From Coriaria nepalensis (taxonomy: Eukaryota > Streptophyta > Magnoliopsida > Cucurbitales > Coriariaceae): a stretch of 64,000 nucleotides of DNA. A program made the position numbers and the translations under genes. The notes under the pieces are model-generated. The model was not told the DNA's origin, searched no databases, and saw only the letters and a list, made by a program, of their open reading frames with translations. Positions 10,581-22,539 of the stretch are shown piece by piece. The first letter of the stretch is position 1. Every line of letters begins with the position of its first letter. The stretch is taken from NCBI GenBank assembly GCA_027186245.1, contig CP114497.1, positions 2,859,501 through 2,923,500 of the forward strand, given 5' to 3'.

Positions 10581-12225
10581 GAGCTCTCTGCTCTTGAGTT
10601 CGGTTCTTTTTTTAACTTTTTAACCCTGTTGGGTGATAAGGTACAAAACAAGTTTTTAACCGCCGTGAAAGTTTGTTGTAACTGCAGATGAAGTACCAAA
10701 CCACCACTCTCTGCTGGCAGTGTTGGGAGCAGCAGGATGTACCTTAATCGGCCAAATGAATGTTGACTGCCATGTTATGTTGTTGTATTGTAGTTGTCTT
10801 TTGACTCTTTTCTATTTTGCTCTGCTTTGCTTTCCTCTGCTTTGCTTTGTTGAAAGGTAAAGCGGTCAACGGTAAATGCATAGTCTAAAGAAAAAACAGC
10901 AGATGTTGTCTTGTACCCATGTTGTTTTTCATCCTACATGACTACCTTCTAAGGTTGACGAGAAGGGTTGTCTATTTGTTGTGAGGTGGTGTCCGAGGAA
11001 ACATCCATCCCGTGTTTCCGAAACTTCACGTGTAGTTGTAACATACCAATTTGGTACCCAGGCTTGGATATTCATATGGCATTACACAAAGTTTGAAATT
11101 TTGGTCCCCAACAATCAAAATTCTCGTTAAAACTCTTATTAAAAAGTATAGACATGTAATCAATAACCAACCTGACAGCATTCTTAACATAGCTTTTAAC
11201 AAAGCGTGCATCTTGCATCATGCATCATGGAATCGTGCATCCAACACTGCTTTTAACTAAAAAAGAAGATGGTGTTTTCACTTTCTCCCTGTTTACAGAG
11301 GGGGAAGACGATGTATAAAGTGAAAAACAATCAATGAACCAATGCATTCCTCTGTTTCAATCTAACTCACACAATTCTCTGTCACACGTGTAATGAGTTT
11401 TCTGTCACTCCACTATACATATGAGATCAGCTAGCCTCTCCAGTCCCCCCTCCCCACCTTTTTACATTATTTACCTCTCCTCTGTTTTCGCATAAAACAG
11501 GGTTATTTCTCAACATATTGTAGCTTGTTGGAATTTCATCCTGCAAAAATCACATCGAAAAATGTTAAGTCAACTGTTTAAAGATTAAACAATAAACTTT
11601 CAAAGTTTTAAAGAAACATAGTATATTTTCCCACCTTGTTACAAATGTGATTCAAAAGTTTGAAATTTTGAGCCGCGAACTTGTCGAGCGAAAAAGAATT
11701 GACAAATCCGAGCCTGCAGTGATGGGGAAAAGTGATTTCAGAAGATTAGACATAAGGGTTTTATAATCGAAGGATGGATTTTTAATAGATCGAAATACAG
11801 GATTAGACTGCAAATGAGGATTAACTGCTTTGGACAATGGATATAAAATGTCTCTATCGCTATCGACAATGGATATAAAATGTCTATTGCGGTAAAAAAA
11901 AAAGAGCTTCCCATACTCTATTTTATCATGAGAGCGATAGGTAGGAGTCAACTAGCGCAAGTAGAAAACAACATACCTTTCTTCTCATCTCAAGCGCAAT
12001 CTCTGTTTGGAATCCACAAAGATATTAGATTTTTTCTTTCGCATTTACGTATTTTGAAGGAAACCCTGTTAAAACAATAAAATATGGAAATCAATCAAGT
12101 GTTAAAAATGATAAATTAAGTAACTTTCTTTGACTTGGGCTACTTACAGTATAACAGCAATTTTTTTGACATCCTTTCGATTGATTGATTGTCTTTCTTC
12201 ATGGAACACAGTGAATCAGGGAAGA

Positions 12226-15200
12226 TCAAGATGTCCATCCCTCATAAAAATTGAGTTCAGAGTATCCATTATGAGGCAAAAGCTCTTCTACTTCAATCCT
12301 TGAACTAGAACTCATGCTCTTCTTGATCCTACTATGGTTTATAGACTCCACCTCAGCTAAGAACATACTATAAACCGGTCTATGATCCGAGAATCTAGAC
12401 TCCCCACGAACATAAGACAATTGGTGGAGCCCTCTCCCAAACCATAATATCCTATCACACCTTTTCAAACCAAAGATTAAATTAATATATACTTCTACTG
12501 TGTATTTTAGAGAAATAAAGAAAAACAAGAAGAGAAATGTTTATTATATACCATGCAGGTGTTCTTCTCTTCTCCTTAGAACACCTAGCTTCTCCTGCAT
12601 ATCGGTCCGAATTATTAGAGTACTTGTAAGTAGGAGGGAAATAGATCTTCCCTTCATTCCATCCCTCAAATACACGGCCTTCTGTCTGTTCTATCCTTAG
12701 CTGAAAACCATAAATACCATTAATTTGTTAATTGAGGGGGAAAAATTAACATGAATATGACAGTTTGTTCTAGGACTTGTAAAATAAACATGCCTGGTCA
12801 TTTTCTAACAAAGCTCTCCAATTGCGCATTTCGACAAAAGCCTTTGCGGAACGATATGATAAGGCGATTCGATAATTCAAATCCCCTAGCCATATAACCC
12901 GACTGCACAAAAGATCATCGAAATGAATAAATTTATTATAAATAAGCTAAAATACTAACTTTTAGTCTTCCTAAGGAAGAAACTTACTCGTGCTCTAAAA
13001 TCGTTTGAGGGGAGCTTTCATCTCCAGTTCCATGAACTCTAGGAAAACGAGTTTTTCTAAGGATCTCCATAACATCTGAGTTTCTTCTAAGTTCATCACC
13101 CTCTTTCTGGCCCGATGTTAAATGACTACATACGAAGCAAAAGCTCGTTTGGTGCAAAGACATGCTTATCGAAATCGAACCCTGAAAAAACAAGGAAATT
13201 AGACTTTTTCACATGTAATTAACTAGTTTTCGAAATTGACAATGTTTTATAAAACCATAATCATTACCTTATTCCCAAGATAACCCATTAACCCTCTCCC
13301 GACACAAGAAACCTTCATGTTCCTAACATCATCTCGAAGATCTCTTCTCACCCAAACCGTTAGAAAAATCCCGACCATTTGCTTACTAGCCATCAAGCAA
13401 TACCTTGACTGTCCATGTCCAGGCTGTCTCTCCCGATCATCCATTGAAAAGAATGAGCCACATTGAGAAGAGGAAATAGGTGAAGAACAAGAACCGTTCA
13501 ATCCAAATGGAGAGGAGATAAATTCTTCCCCTTGTCCATTCTCCTCATCATCTGAAGACCCTCCCCATCTATAACTGGGATCATAATAATCACTTGCCCT
13601 GTGCTGACCGAACATGACTTGGTCACAAACACTGAACCGCCGGTCGAGCCGGGGTTGTTGTGGGACCGAGCACGATGATGTCAAATCATTGTCATTGTTG
13701 TCCATTCTCATGCTACGGCTCAGGGATTGGAATGATCTACGGTGGAAAAAGGAGGAAGCTTTTTGTCTCGTAGTCGATCCTTCAAAATCTGCATCTATTT
13801 CCACAAGTGGGTCCGGGACGGGAGAAGGTGTATTGTGATGATGATGATTATGAGAGAGGTTAGTACTAGGGCTACGGAGAGTGTTTATAGTTTTTCGAAT
13901 GAGGGCTAGCCATTTTCGAGCAGGGGCGTTGTCTTCTGTGCCTAAGACATTTCCGGCATTCAATGGAACTATTTCTTGAAACCTGAAAACCCAAAAAAAT
14001 GATTTAAAAAGGGTTCTTTAATTAGATAGAGAAAGAAAGAGAGAGAGATAACGAGACGTACCCCAGGACATAAATATCTGCTGGAGGAGAGGTCTGAAGC
14101 CATTCCTCAAGGTTTAGATAGCTTGGAGGAGGTTTACCAGCCACATTCCAAGTAGCTACAAAAATCCTAAGTACATGAAATGTAGAAAAATCCAATAAAA
14201 AACCGTCTAAAAATTAAAAAAAGACATTAGAAAATTAAACAAAGTGAAGAAACATATACCGGTAATTGTTTAAATCGGTGACTTGAGCAGAATCGAGGTC
14301 TATTTTTCCTCTCCGGGGTCGATCAGAACTTCTGCTTGACCTCTCTGTGAATTAGAAAAATAAGACAATAAAAATAAAATAAAAGTAGATTTAGTAGAAC
14401 ATCATTTAGGTCTTTTCCTTTTTTTTTTTTTTTTTCTTAAATATATATTTGTTGTTTTGAACTTAGTTTGAAGTGGGGGTTCATTGAGATTGTTGTGGTC
14501 GAAAAGCAATGAAGAAAGTGGTAATGAAAAAACCTGTTTTGCTTTTCTTAATAGTGCATGCTTCCCTCTCTGTATAGTTGTAGCTATTCCTCCACTCTTC
14601 ATCACCACCTGAAAAAAAAAAAAAAGAAAAAAAGAAAAGAAAAGAAGAAGAAGAAGATGTTGATTAAAGATGTGCTCTTTCCACTGTTAAGTCAGGGAAT
14701 CCTCAGAAAATTCAAACCCTAGAAATACAATAAAATAAAATAGAACAGCATTTCAGAAAGAGAATGAGGAAGAGAACAAAAATAATAGATCTTGACCTGC
14801 GAAGAAAATTAATTAAAAAAAAATGATTTTCTGCTGAAAGAACAGAGTAATGCAGAGCAAAATGATAATGCAGCTAAGTTTTGAGGCTGTACAAGAATCC
14901 CTTTATCGTTTTCTCAATTAAGAAGATGGTATTTGCAATGTTTGAATCATAATTCAAATACCCAAGTGAATGAATGAATGATTGATCAACAGAGTAGGAG
15001 AAGAATAAGAAATCACCTCCATAAACGACGTCGTCAGCATGAAAATCCTCCGCTTTGCTCTTGATATTGAACCATTTCTTAACCAGAGTCTTTGGCCATG
15101 AAAGCTTGAAAAAATAAATTAAAATAAAAGAATTAACACAAAAGTCATTTTTCTCAAACAAGAAGGTGAGTAGAGGGTGCTTTTTTTCTTTCTCTAACCT

Positions 15201-15228
15201 TGCTTTTCTTGTAATTATCATCTATCAT
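12226..15228 (-). CDS. CVP2/CVL1: Type I inositol polyphosphate 5-phosphatase, CVP2/CVL1-like
   Basis: Ten coding exons join in frame to 594 codons: 15228-15199, 15104-15017, 14608-14534, 14344-14260, 14166-14062, 13982-13268, 13181-12988, 12902-12794, 12700-12552, 12460-12226. The start exon reads [10 protein letters not shown] and joins to [20 protein letters not shown], the plant type I N-terminus. Catalytic motifs are present: [66 protein letters not shown]. The long sixth exon carries the plant insert rich in His, Ser and Asp. The enzyme removes the 5-phosphate from phosphoinositides; in Arabidopsis CVP2 and CVL1 act on PtdIns(4,5)P2 in vascular patterning. Length matches CVL1 (594 as I recall). 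The intron after 12794 uses a GC donor. The upstream 15.3-16.0 kb (GA-rich on the minus strand) is a plausible leader and promoter. CVP2 versus CVL1 orthology is not resolved. Confidence 0.9.
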
Positions 15229-16300
15229 TGTCACATAGATTCATATATCCATACAGATTTACACAAAAATCAGTGAGTAAGTAGCGTTTCCAAAATTATG
15301 AATTCTGGTTCATAAACAGAGAGGAAGGAACAGAAATGGGATTTATTCAAAAGTGTTTAAAGACAAAACGAATGATTGAGGGGAGAATATTAGTGAGAGG
15401 AATTGAGTCTGAGCATTTTCTATTTCATTTTCCCAGCTCCCAAACAAAACAGAAAGGACAGAATCCAAAGAAAAAAAATGAAGTAGGTAGGCAGAAGAAA
15501 GCAGAGGAAGCTGAATCAGAAAAGGAACAGAGACTAGTAAGCGAAGGAGGAGAAGGGGACAGGCACTGATGCTTGGAAAGAAGCCTATGAGATTCTAGGC
15601 ATTAGATAGAAGACAATGCAGGCAACTTTTAGAGAGTGAGGGAGAGAGATTGAGAGAGAGTCCAACAACAACAAGAAAAAATAAAACTCGTTCTGGGTAC
15701 AGAGCAAAGTATTGAATTTGAAGAGAAAAAAGGCGTTGAGAGAGAGGGAGGGACAGAGACAAGAGGACCCTCTATCTCTGCTTCTCTCTGTTCGCTCTCT
15801 CTCTGTGTTTTTTTTTTTTTAATCCCAAAAAAGGGCAGGGCAGGGCAGGAGGGCAGATTGAGCTTGGGGACTTCGGGAGGGGCTTTGGATCCATTGGTTA
15901 CCCACCCACCCCTAACCAACAAACCCTGCCCCGGACCCATTCCCTCTCTCCTCTCTTCTCACTTATTTTCTCTCTCTCCTCGTCTCTGCCCGTTGTCGGG
16001 CAACATAAGTTTTTTAATAGTTGTACCCTTTAAACAGTATATTAATACAGTAAAAAATACACCATCAATCTGCTTCCATTTTTGGTTCATATTAAAGGGC
16101 CGGTCAGGTAAGGAAGAAATAAAGAAAATAATTTGGTGCCCATACCCATATAATTTTATTTTTCCTAAAATATTTCTTGTTTTTTATATTCTTTTGGTTT
16201 AATTTCCAAAAAAATAAATAAAAAAATGAATAAAAAAAATTCACTTTGTTCTCACATTTTATAATTATTTACTTTAGAGTGCGTGAATGCGGTGATTGTC
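15229..16300 (-). promoter_or_regulatory. Probable leader and promoter of the CVP2/CVL1-like gene
   Basis: Between the start codon at 15228 and about 16000 the minus strand is rich in GAGAGA and CTCTCT runs (for example 15640-15660 and 15735-15815), which is common around plant transcription starts. An intron may lie within the leader. No open frame here looks real. Confidence 0.4.
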
Positions 16301-16839
16301 TGTAGAGGATTAGAGCTATCAATTCAGGTGTGTCGCTGTTAGAATGGATTCAATTTTTATTTTATTATCCTTATTTATATTTATATATAAATTTTGGCAG
16401 TCGTTACAGATATAATAATTAAAATACGTGACATATCAAAATTATTTGTATTAATACAAAAACTTATACGACTAATACGCATGCCTTATAAGATAATTTA
16501 TAGCCTAAAAACTTTTTCTCTAACGCAACACATCAAAATTGCTAGACCGAGTTTAATTTCTTCCTTCACAGATCGAGCTCGCTTCCCAAAAAGAGATCTT
16601 TTACTTTTCCGAGACCGAGTTTAATTTCTCAATTCCCAGACCGAGATTTGATTTCCGGTACAGACCGAATTCTCTAGAAAAGATAGAAAGATGATAGAGT
16701 TCTTAGAGATCACATATCGATCTAGACCAAGAACTCTGGATCGAGATCACATGTCGACATGTCCGTCTGTAAACAGAGATCACATGTGAAATATCGGTAT
16801 GTGCATCTTACGTAACTCTAAGATACCCTTCAAACCTTT
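16300..16839. repeat. Left flank: remnant of the older repeat that received the copia element
   Basis: 16795-16834 (TATCGGTATGTGCATCTTAC, then AACTCTAAGATACCCTT) matches 26440-26480 in the same orientation. 16550-16780, with its repeated AGACCGAG motifs and ATCACATGTCGACATGT, instead resembles the reverse complement of 27040-27170. So both flanks of the copia element belong to one repeat family. Confidence 0.55.
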
Positions 16840-18596
16840 TATTGGAAAACATGTTTAAAATTTCACAGCGGAAGAGATTATTGGTCCCAGTGTATATCAA
16901 AAGATTTCTAAAAAACTTTTAGCGATCCTTTAGATATATATAAATTAATCTTATAGCTATACGAAGAGATCATACCTTAGCCTACGCGAATTATTCGAGA
17001 AGACTCACACCACAATCTTTTAGATCGATCATCAACTCACTAGGACGTTTGTGGGCACGTAGAGATGACAATGTTTTCTCTCTTTTTCTTTTTGTGCAAA
17101 AACATCTCTATTTTTCGCATCATGAAATAATTAGAATATAATGTATTTATATAATTCCATTAAGTTTTCAAATTAATTTAAATACTTTAAATTAATTAAA
17201 TTGATGACTCAATCATAATATTAAATGATATGTTTGATATAATCAAATTTTTTCAAATTTTTTCAAATTTGATTTAAAAGAGAATCTTATATATTTCAAA
17301 TCATATCATATCTTTAATGATATATTTGATTTAGTTAAGTCTTTTAAAATCTTATTTAAAATAGAATCTTATCTATTTTAAATTAAATCATATCTTATTT
17401 TATTTTTAAATTAGTTTATTAAATCAATTTAAATTTGACATGTATAATCTTAATATTAAATTAATATCTCATATCAATTTAATATTATATATAACATAAT
17501 TAATTCAAAATCAATTATATTATTATTTAATATATAAATTTTGAAATTCATCATTTTAAATACATCTTTTAATTATTTAATTAATTAATATTAATTATCT
17601 CATAATTACAAATTTGCTTCGAAATTTTTTTTCTTGTAAACAAGTCATTCTTACCTTATACAGTATTTTATAGAGACGACCTAAGGACCATGAACCTATA
17701 ATTCCAAGCTCTAATAAATTAGATTATTAATTAAACTTTTTAATCTAATAAATCTTATTTATTAATCCCAATATTATTTCACTAAAAATATGAGAGTGTA
17801 CTCATATAATTATAGAATATATTATTGAGCAATCTCTAGTAGTTCATTAATTTTATCATTACATGCAATCTAATCCTCCAAAAATTGATTCATAATTAGA
17901 GCTAGTAAAAATTACCTTTTTACCTTTCTAATTATTTTTTTTATCATAAGTATCATTAATCCACTAGTGATCGGTCAATTTATAACTTAATTATAAATTT
18001 GAGCTAAAAAATTAGCATTAACCCTTAAGGAACCAATATATAATATTCTATGAAGAAGGTTTAGATTATATATATGTAAATCAAGTTTCCAACCATTTAT
18101 CCTAATAAATCTCCAAGACTAAAGTCTTTAGCTTGTTTTACAAACAAACCGTGACGAGTGAATCAAAAGATCCAATTGACATAAACAAGAGTTCTTGACT
18201 ATTCAGGATTTAGATTAATTTGCATATGATCATCTATTGATATGAATAAAATTCTTTATGACAAACGATATTTTAATAAAAAATTAATTCATATCGAGTG
18301 ATATCTTATATAATCTAATTATATAAAATACCTCCACTAAGATGTTTATTTACATCAGTGATCCGGATCTAGATCCATTGCATTTACAATGCTAGCGGAC
18401 CGTACTAGCAACCATCAATTAAAGATTTCATATTTTAATACAAGATTATAGTCACATAATGGAATTTGGAATTTTCTGATATTTATACACATTATTCAAT
18501 AATAATACATTCACAACAATTATATAGAAAAATATAACTTTTATTAATTTTACAAAACAATACTCATCAAATGCTTTTAGGGCACCATGCCCAATA
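16840..18596 (-). repeat. 3' LTR (left) of the copia element
   Basis: It aligns with 24539-26228 over its whole length. Shared blocks include GATTATTGGTCCCA, GAAGAGATCATACCTTAG, CACACCACAATCTTTTAGAT and ATCAGTGATCCGGATCTAGA. It lacks about 45 bases present in the right LTR near 26030-26075. Confidence 0.85.
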
Positions 18597-18639
18597 AACT
18601 CTAGTTGACCTTAAAGTAAGTGAGGCGTCTCCCTTATCC

Positions 18640-19900
18640 CTAAATTGCCTACATGATCCACAAAAGACTTCGCTTGAAGTGTCTTGGTAAATGGATTCAC
18701 AAGGTTCTGTTATGACACTGTCTTCATAATTGCCACATCACCTCGGCGCACTATCTCTCTGATGAGATGATATTTCCTTTGTATGTGCTTGCCCTTCTTG
18801 CGACTCCTCGGTTCCTTTAAATTAGCTACTGCTCCACTGTTGTCACAGTACATGATTAGTGGCTTATCCATATTTGGAATAACTTCCAGATTAGTATAGA
18901 ACTTCTTGAGGCAAACCGCCTCTTTTGCTGCTTCACAAGCTACTATGTATTTGACTTCCATGGTAGAATCTGCAATACTTGATTGTTTGATACTTCTCTA
19001 GACTACAACTCCTCCACCAAGTGTGAACACTGATCCAGAAGTCGACTTTCGACTATCTCTATCTGATTAAAAATTAGAATCAGTGTATCCAGTGAGGTCC
19101 AAGTCTCTATCTGAATAAACAAACATATAGTCTACCATTCTCTGAAGATACTTAAGAATATGCTTTACCACTATCCAGTGTTCCAAACTAGGATTTGATT
19201 GATAACGATTAACTATCCCTACTGCATAGTAAATGTTAGGTATTGTACAAAACATGACATACATAAGACTGCCTACAGCTGAGGCATAGGGAATTCGTCT
19301 CATCTCTTCTTTTTCTTGAGGTGTCTTTGGACAATGCCATTTAGAAAGAACCACTCCATGTCTGACCTTATCTATATAAGAGATTTGAGACAGTGTTAAA
19401 AGCTTGTTCTTCATATCCCTTAGAATTTAAATTGCTAAAACATAGCTTGTTTCTCCCAAATCTTTCTTTTGGAATTGCTCGGCTAGCCATTTATTCACAT
19501 TTGATAATATTTCTACTTCATTCCTAATGAGTAAAATATCTTCTACATAAAAAACTAAAAAGACTATCTTATTTTCTTTGATGTGTTTATAGACACATGG
19601 TTCGTTAATATTTTGCTCAAAACCATATGTCTTAATAGTCTCATCAAACCTTAGGTTCCAAGACCTAGAGGCTTGCTTTAATCCATAAATGGATCTAAGC
19701 AACTTGCAAACTTTTTGCTTTTGGCCATTTTGCATAAAACCTTATAGTTGCATCATATAAATGTTTTCTTCAAGATAGTCATTCAGAAAAGATGTATTGA
19801 CATCCATTTGCCACATTTTGTAGTCTAAATTAGCGACTATGGATAAAAGAATACTTATAGACTTTAGCATGACAACATAAGATAAAGTGTCTTAATAATT
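18640..19900 (-). pseudogene. Copia reverse transcriptase and RNase H remnant
   Basis: 19735-19427 reads SIYGLKQASRSWNLRFDETI and VFYVEDILLIRNEVEI. The family's YVDDM(I/L) active site is FYVEDIL here, so the first catalytic Asp is Glu. 19414-19067 gives RIPYASAVGSLMYVM and LTGYTDSNF. 18961-18710 gives the RNase H end, EVKYIVACEAAKEAV and MYCDNSGAVANL. A stop and frame changes separate the three blocks. Confidence 0.8.
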
Positions 19901-19999
19901 AACTCCCTCCTTTTGGGTATAGCCTTTTGCTATAAGTCATGCCTTGAAAGTCTCTACTTTCCCATCTACGCCTCTTTTCTTCTTGAAGATCCATTTACA

Positions 20000-21560
20000 T
20001 CTAATGGGCCTGACATCTTCAAGTGGATCTACAAGTTCTTAGACATAATTGGCATACATGGATTCCATTTCTTGGTTCATCGCATCTTGCCATTTATCCT
20101 TGTCAGAATCATCCATTGTCTCCTTAAAGGTTAATGGATCATCCTGGTTTGTGTCTAACACTAGAACTTGTGCCTCTTGTTCATAGCGAATGGGTTGTCT
20201 CACAATCCTCCCACTATGACGAGCTACTAGGGTCTTCTGACTAAGATAAGTAGTCTCTTGATGTTGTCGTTCATCAGATGGTGATCAAGATGGTCTGATC
20301 TGATCAGAATTCAATTCCTCTAATACTACCTTACTATGAGGTTTATAGTTCGTTATATAGTCATGTTCTAGAAAAGTTGCATTTGTTGATACAAAAATCT
20401 TTTTCTCACTATGACTATAAAAGTAACCTCCACTTATTCCGGGAGCGTAGCCAATAAATATACAAACTTCAGATCACCAGTCCAACTTCCTAGTCTTAGA
20501 TTTCAGCACGTGTGTTGGACACCCCCATATGTGAAAATGGCATAAACTAGGTTTAATTCAATTATACAACTCTAAAGGTGTCTTTTGTACAAACTTAGAT
20601 GGAACTACATTTAAAATGTAACCACAGTTTGAAGTACATATCCCAGAATATGAGTGGTAGGGATAAGTAGCTTAACATTGACTTAACCATATCCATTAAC
20701 CATATCCAATAAGGTTCTGTTTCTCCTTTCTGCAATAACATTTTGTTTTGGTGTTCCAAGTGCTGTGAGTTGGGATATAATACCATGCTCCAACAAATGA
20801 TTCTTGAACTCAAAATCAAGGTATTCACCTCCTCGATCTGATCGAAGTGTTTTAAGTGATTTTCCTAATTGCTTTTCAGCTTCCGCATTTAATTCTTTGA
20901 ACTTTCCAAAAGTTTTAGATTTCCTTTGCATTAGGCATATGTATCTGTATCTAGAATTTATCAATGAAGGTGATGAAATATTCATAACCACCTCTTGTTT
21001 GTACATTTATAGGACTGCAGACGTTGCTATGTACTAACTCCAGTGGTTCTTTGGCTCTTTGGCCTTTTGCAGAGAAAGGTCCCTTAGTCATCTTTCCTTC
21101 TATACAGGATTCATAAACAAGAAGAGTGCCAATAGTTAGCTCTCTTAAAGAACCATCCTTTACTAACTTGTTTCTCCTATCAAGATTGATATGTCCTAAA
21201 CTGAGATGCCAAAGATACGTATCACCACTTTGAGAAACTTTTTGTCATTTTTTTGACTTAGGATTTGCTACTTTAAATAATTCTAAATTATTTAACGATC
21301 TTTCATTTGGTGTAAGCAGATAGAGTTTGTTAGTTGGTTTTGCATGAAAAATATCAAGATTTGTTTTAGAAATAATAGAAATATCAAAATTGTGTTCATG
21401 CAATATAGATAAAGAAATCAAATTTCTATAAAATCCAAAAATAATATAAACATTGTTCAAAATAAGATAATTATTGTTAAAAACTAAACGGACTACTCCT
21501 ACTACTTTAGCTGAAATAATTGCACCACTGCTAACTCTCATCATCACTCACCAACAGGAA
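20000..21560 (-). pseudogene. Copia integrase and pre-integrase remnant
   Basis: 21547-21245 is a GAG-pre-integrase-type segment (NVYIIFGFYRNLISLSIL). 21006-20683 holds the catalytic core with LRSDRGGEYLDFEFKNHLLE and TPKQNVIAERRNRTLLDMV (usual PQQNGV(A/S)ERRNRTLLDM). Frames change between the pieces and stops occur, for example after NRTLLDMVNGYG. Confidence 0.8.
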
Positions 21561-21699
21561 GCTCCCTCGAAGAACTAAGCATCTGGAAAGAAGAACAAAC
21601 ATGATTAATGGCTTCTGAATCTACTATCCAAGATGACAAATCATCTTCCACTAAATAGGTTTCTAAAACAAGTAAATCAAATTTACCTTTCTTTTTCCT

Positions 21700-22539
21700 T
21701 TAGCACGGAGAGATACTTGTTACAGTTTCTCTTCCAATAGCCATCAACTTCGTAGTGGAAACACTTTCCATTGGGTTATTTTTTCTTGGAGTTGTCGTTC
21801 TTCTTATTCTTCTTGTCTTTAAGTGACTTTTTGGCTTTCTTTCGCTTCTTGTCCTTACCATTGGTGTTCATTCTCTTATTGTTCTTAACATAAGAAGAAT
21901 ACGGCTTTTTTTCAACAATATTTGCTTTACCCTATTTGGACTTGGCCTTATTAAGGGCCATAAAGGTCTACAACTCATTCAACGGTTGAGTCATATTATA
22001 CTGCAACTTGTTCATAACATAGTTGGTAGTGAAAGCAGGAAACGCCGGTGAGAGTGACTCAAATATGATGCTAACTTGAGTGCACCATCAATGATAGCCC
22101 CATGTATTTCCGCCTCATGCACCGTGTTGATCATAAAATATGATCTCTGACATAAACTCTTTCCTTCATTTTGGCGCCCATGTAAGTTCTAGTAGCCTCA
22201 CAATGACTTTGGTCGAATTGCTGCCCAAACAAGGCCTAGAGAGAGTTCAATATCTCATATGTAGTCTCCATATTTTCATGTTTTTTTTAAGAACATCACT
22301 CATACTCAACAACATGTAGCATTTGGCCTTGTTATTGATTTGATCTAATTGTCATACTTTTCCTGTACATTACGTGCAACATTAGCAGCGGACTCTTCAG
22401 GACATTCCTTAGTCAAGACAAACTTATGGTTCTCACAAATTAATACCATGTATAAGTTTGATTTCCATCTCATAAAATTATCACCAGTTTATTTATACTC
22501 ATTTAGTAAAGCGGTACCGAGATTATTGATTGAAGACAT
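21700..22539 (-). pseudogene. Copia gag remnant with damaged zinc knuckle
   Basis: From the ATG at 22539 it reads MSSINNLGTALLNEYKQTGD then NFMRWKSNLYMVLI and TKECPEESAANVARNVQEKY, ending at an in-frame TAG. Near 21775-21715 the zinc knuckle reads KCFHYEVDGYWKRNC. The usual pattern is CX2CX4HX4C, so the second Cys and the His are both Tyr. Confidence 0.7.

Larger units (their letters stand above)
8834..12225. other. Intergenic DNA
   Basis: No coding gene is supported. It contains a C-run at 9053-9063, a pentanucleotide microsatellite (10097-10137), an ACGTG-box cluster (10432-10526), and a 33-bp near-perfect duplication around 11830-11890 carrying GACAATGGATATAAAATGTC twice. The last few hundred bases before 12226 are probably the 3' UTR of the phosphatase gene. 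Confidence 0.5.

Noticed and set aside
10600..10900. Possible microRNA precursor downstream of the ACGTG cluster
   Set aside because: I found no match to the conserved plant microRNA sequences I know and no obvious long hairpin; folding was not computed.
11652..12080. Frames of 99 and 66 residues downstream of the phosphatase gene
   Set aside because: They are unrelated to the phosphatase exons, overlap on opposite strands, contain a local 33-bp duplication and have no recognisable domain.
15336..16202. Plus- and minus-strand frames of 77-115 residues
   Set aside because: They are low-complexity charged or Ser/Pro-rich frames over the GA/CT-rich leader and promoter of the phosphatase gene.
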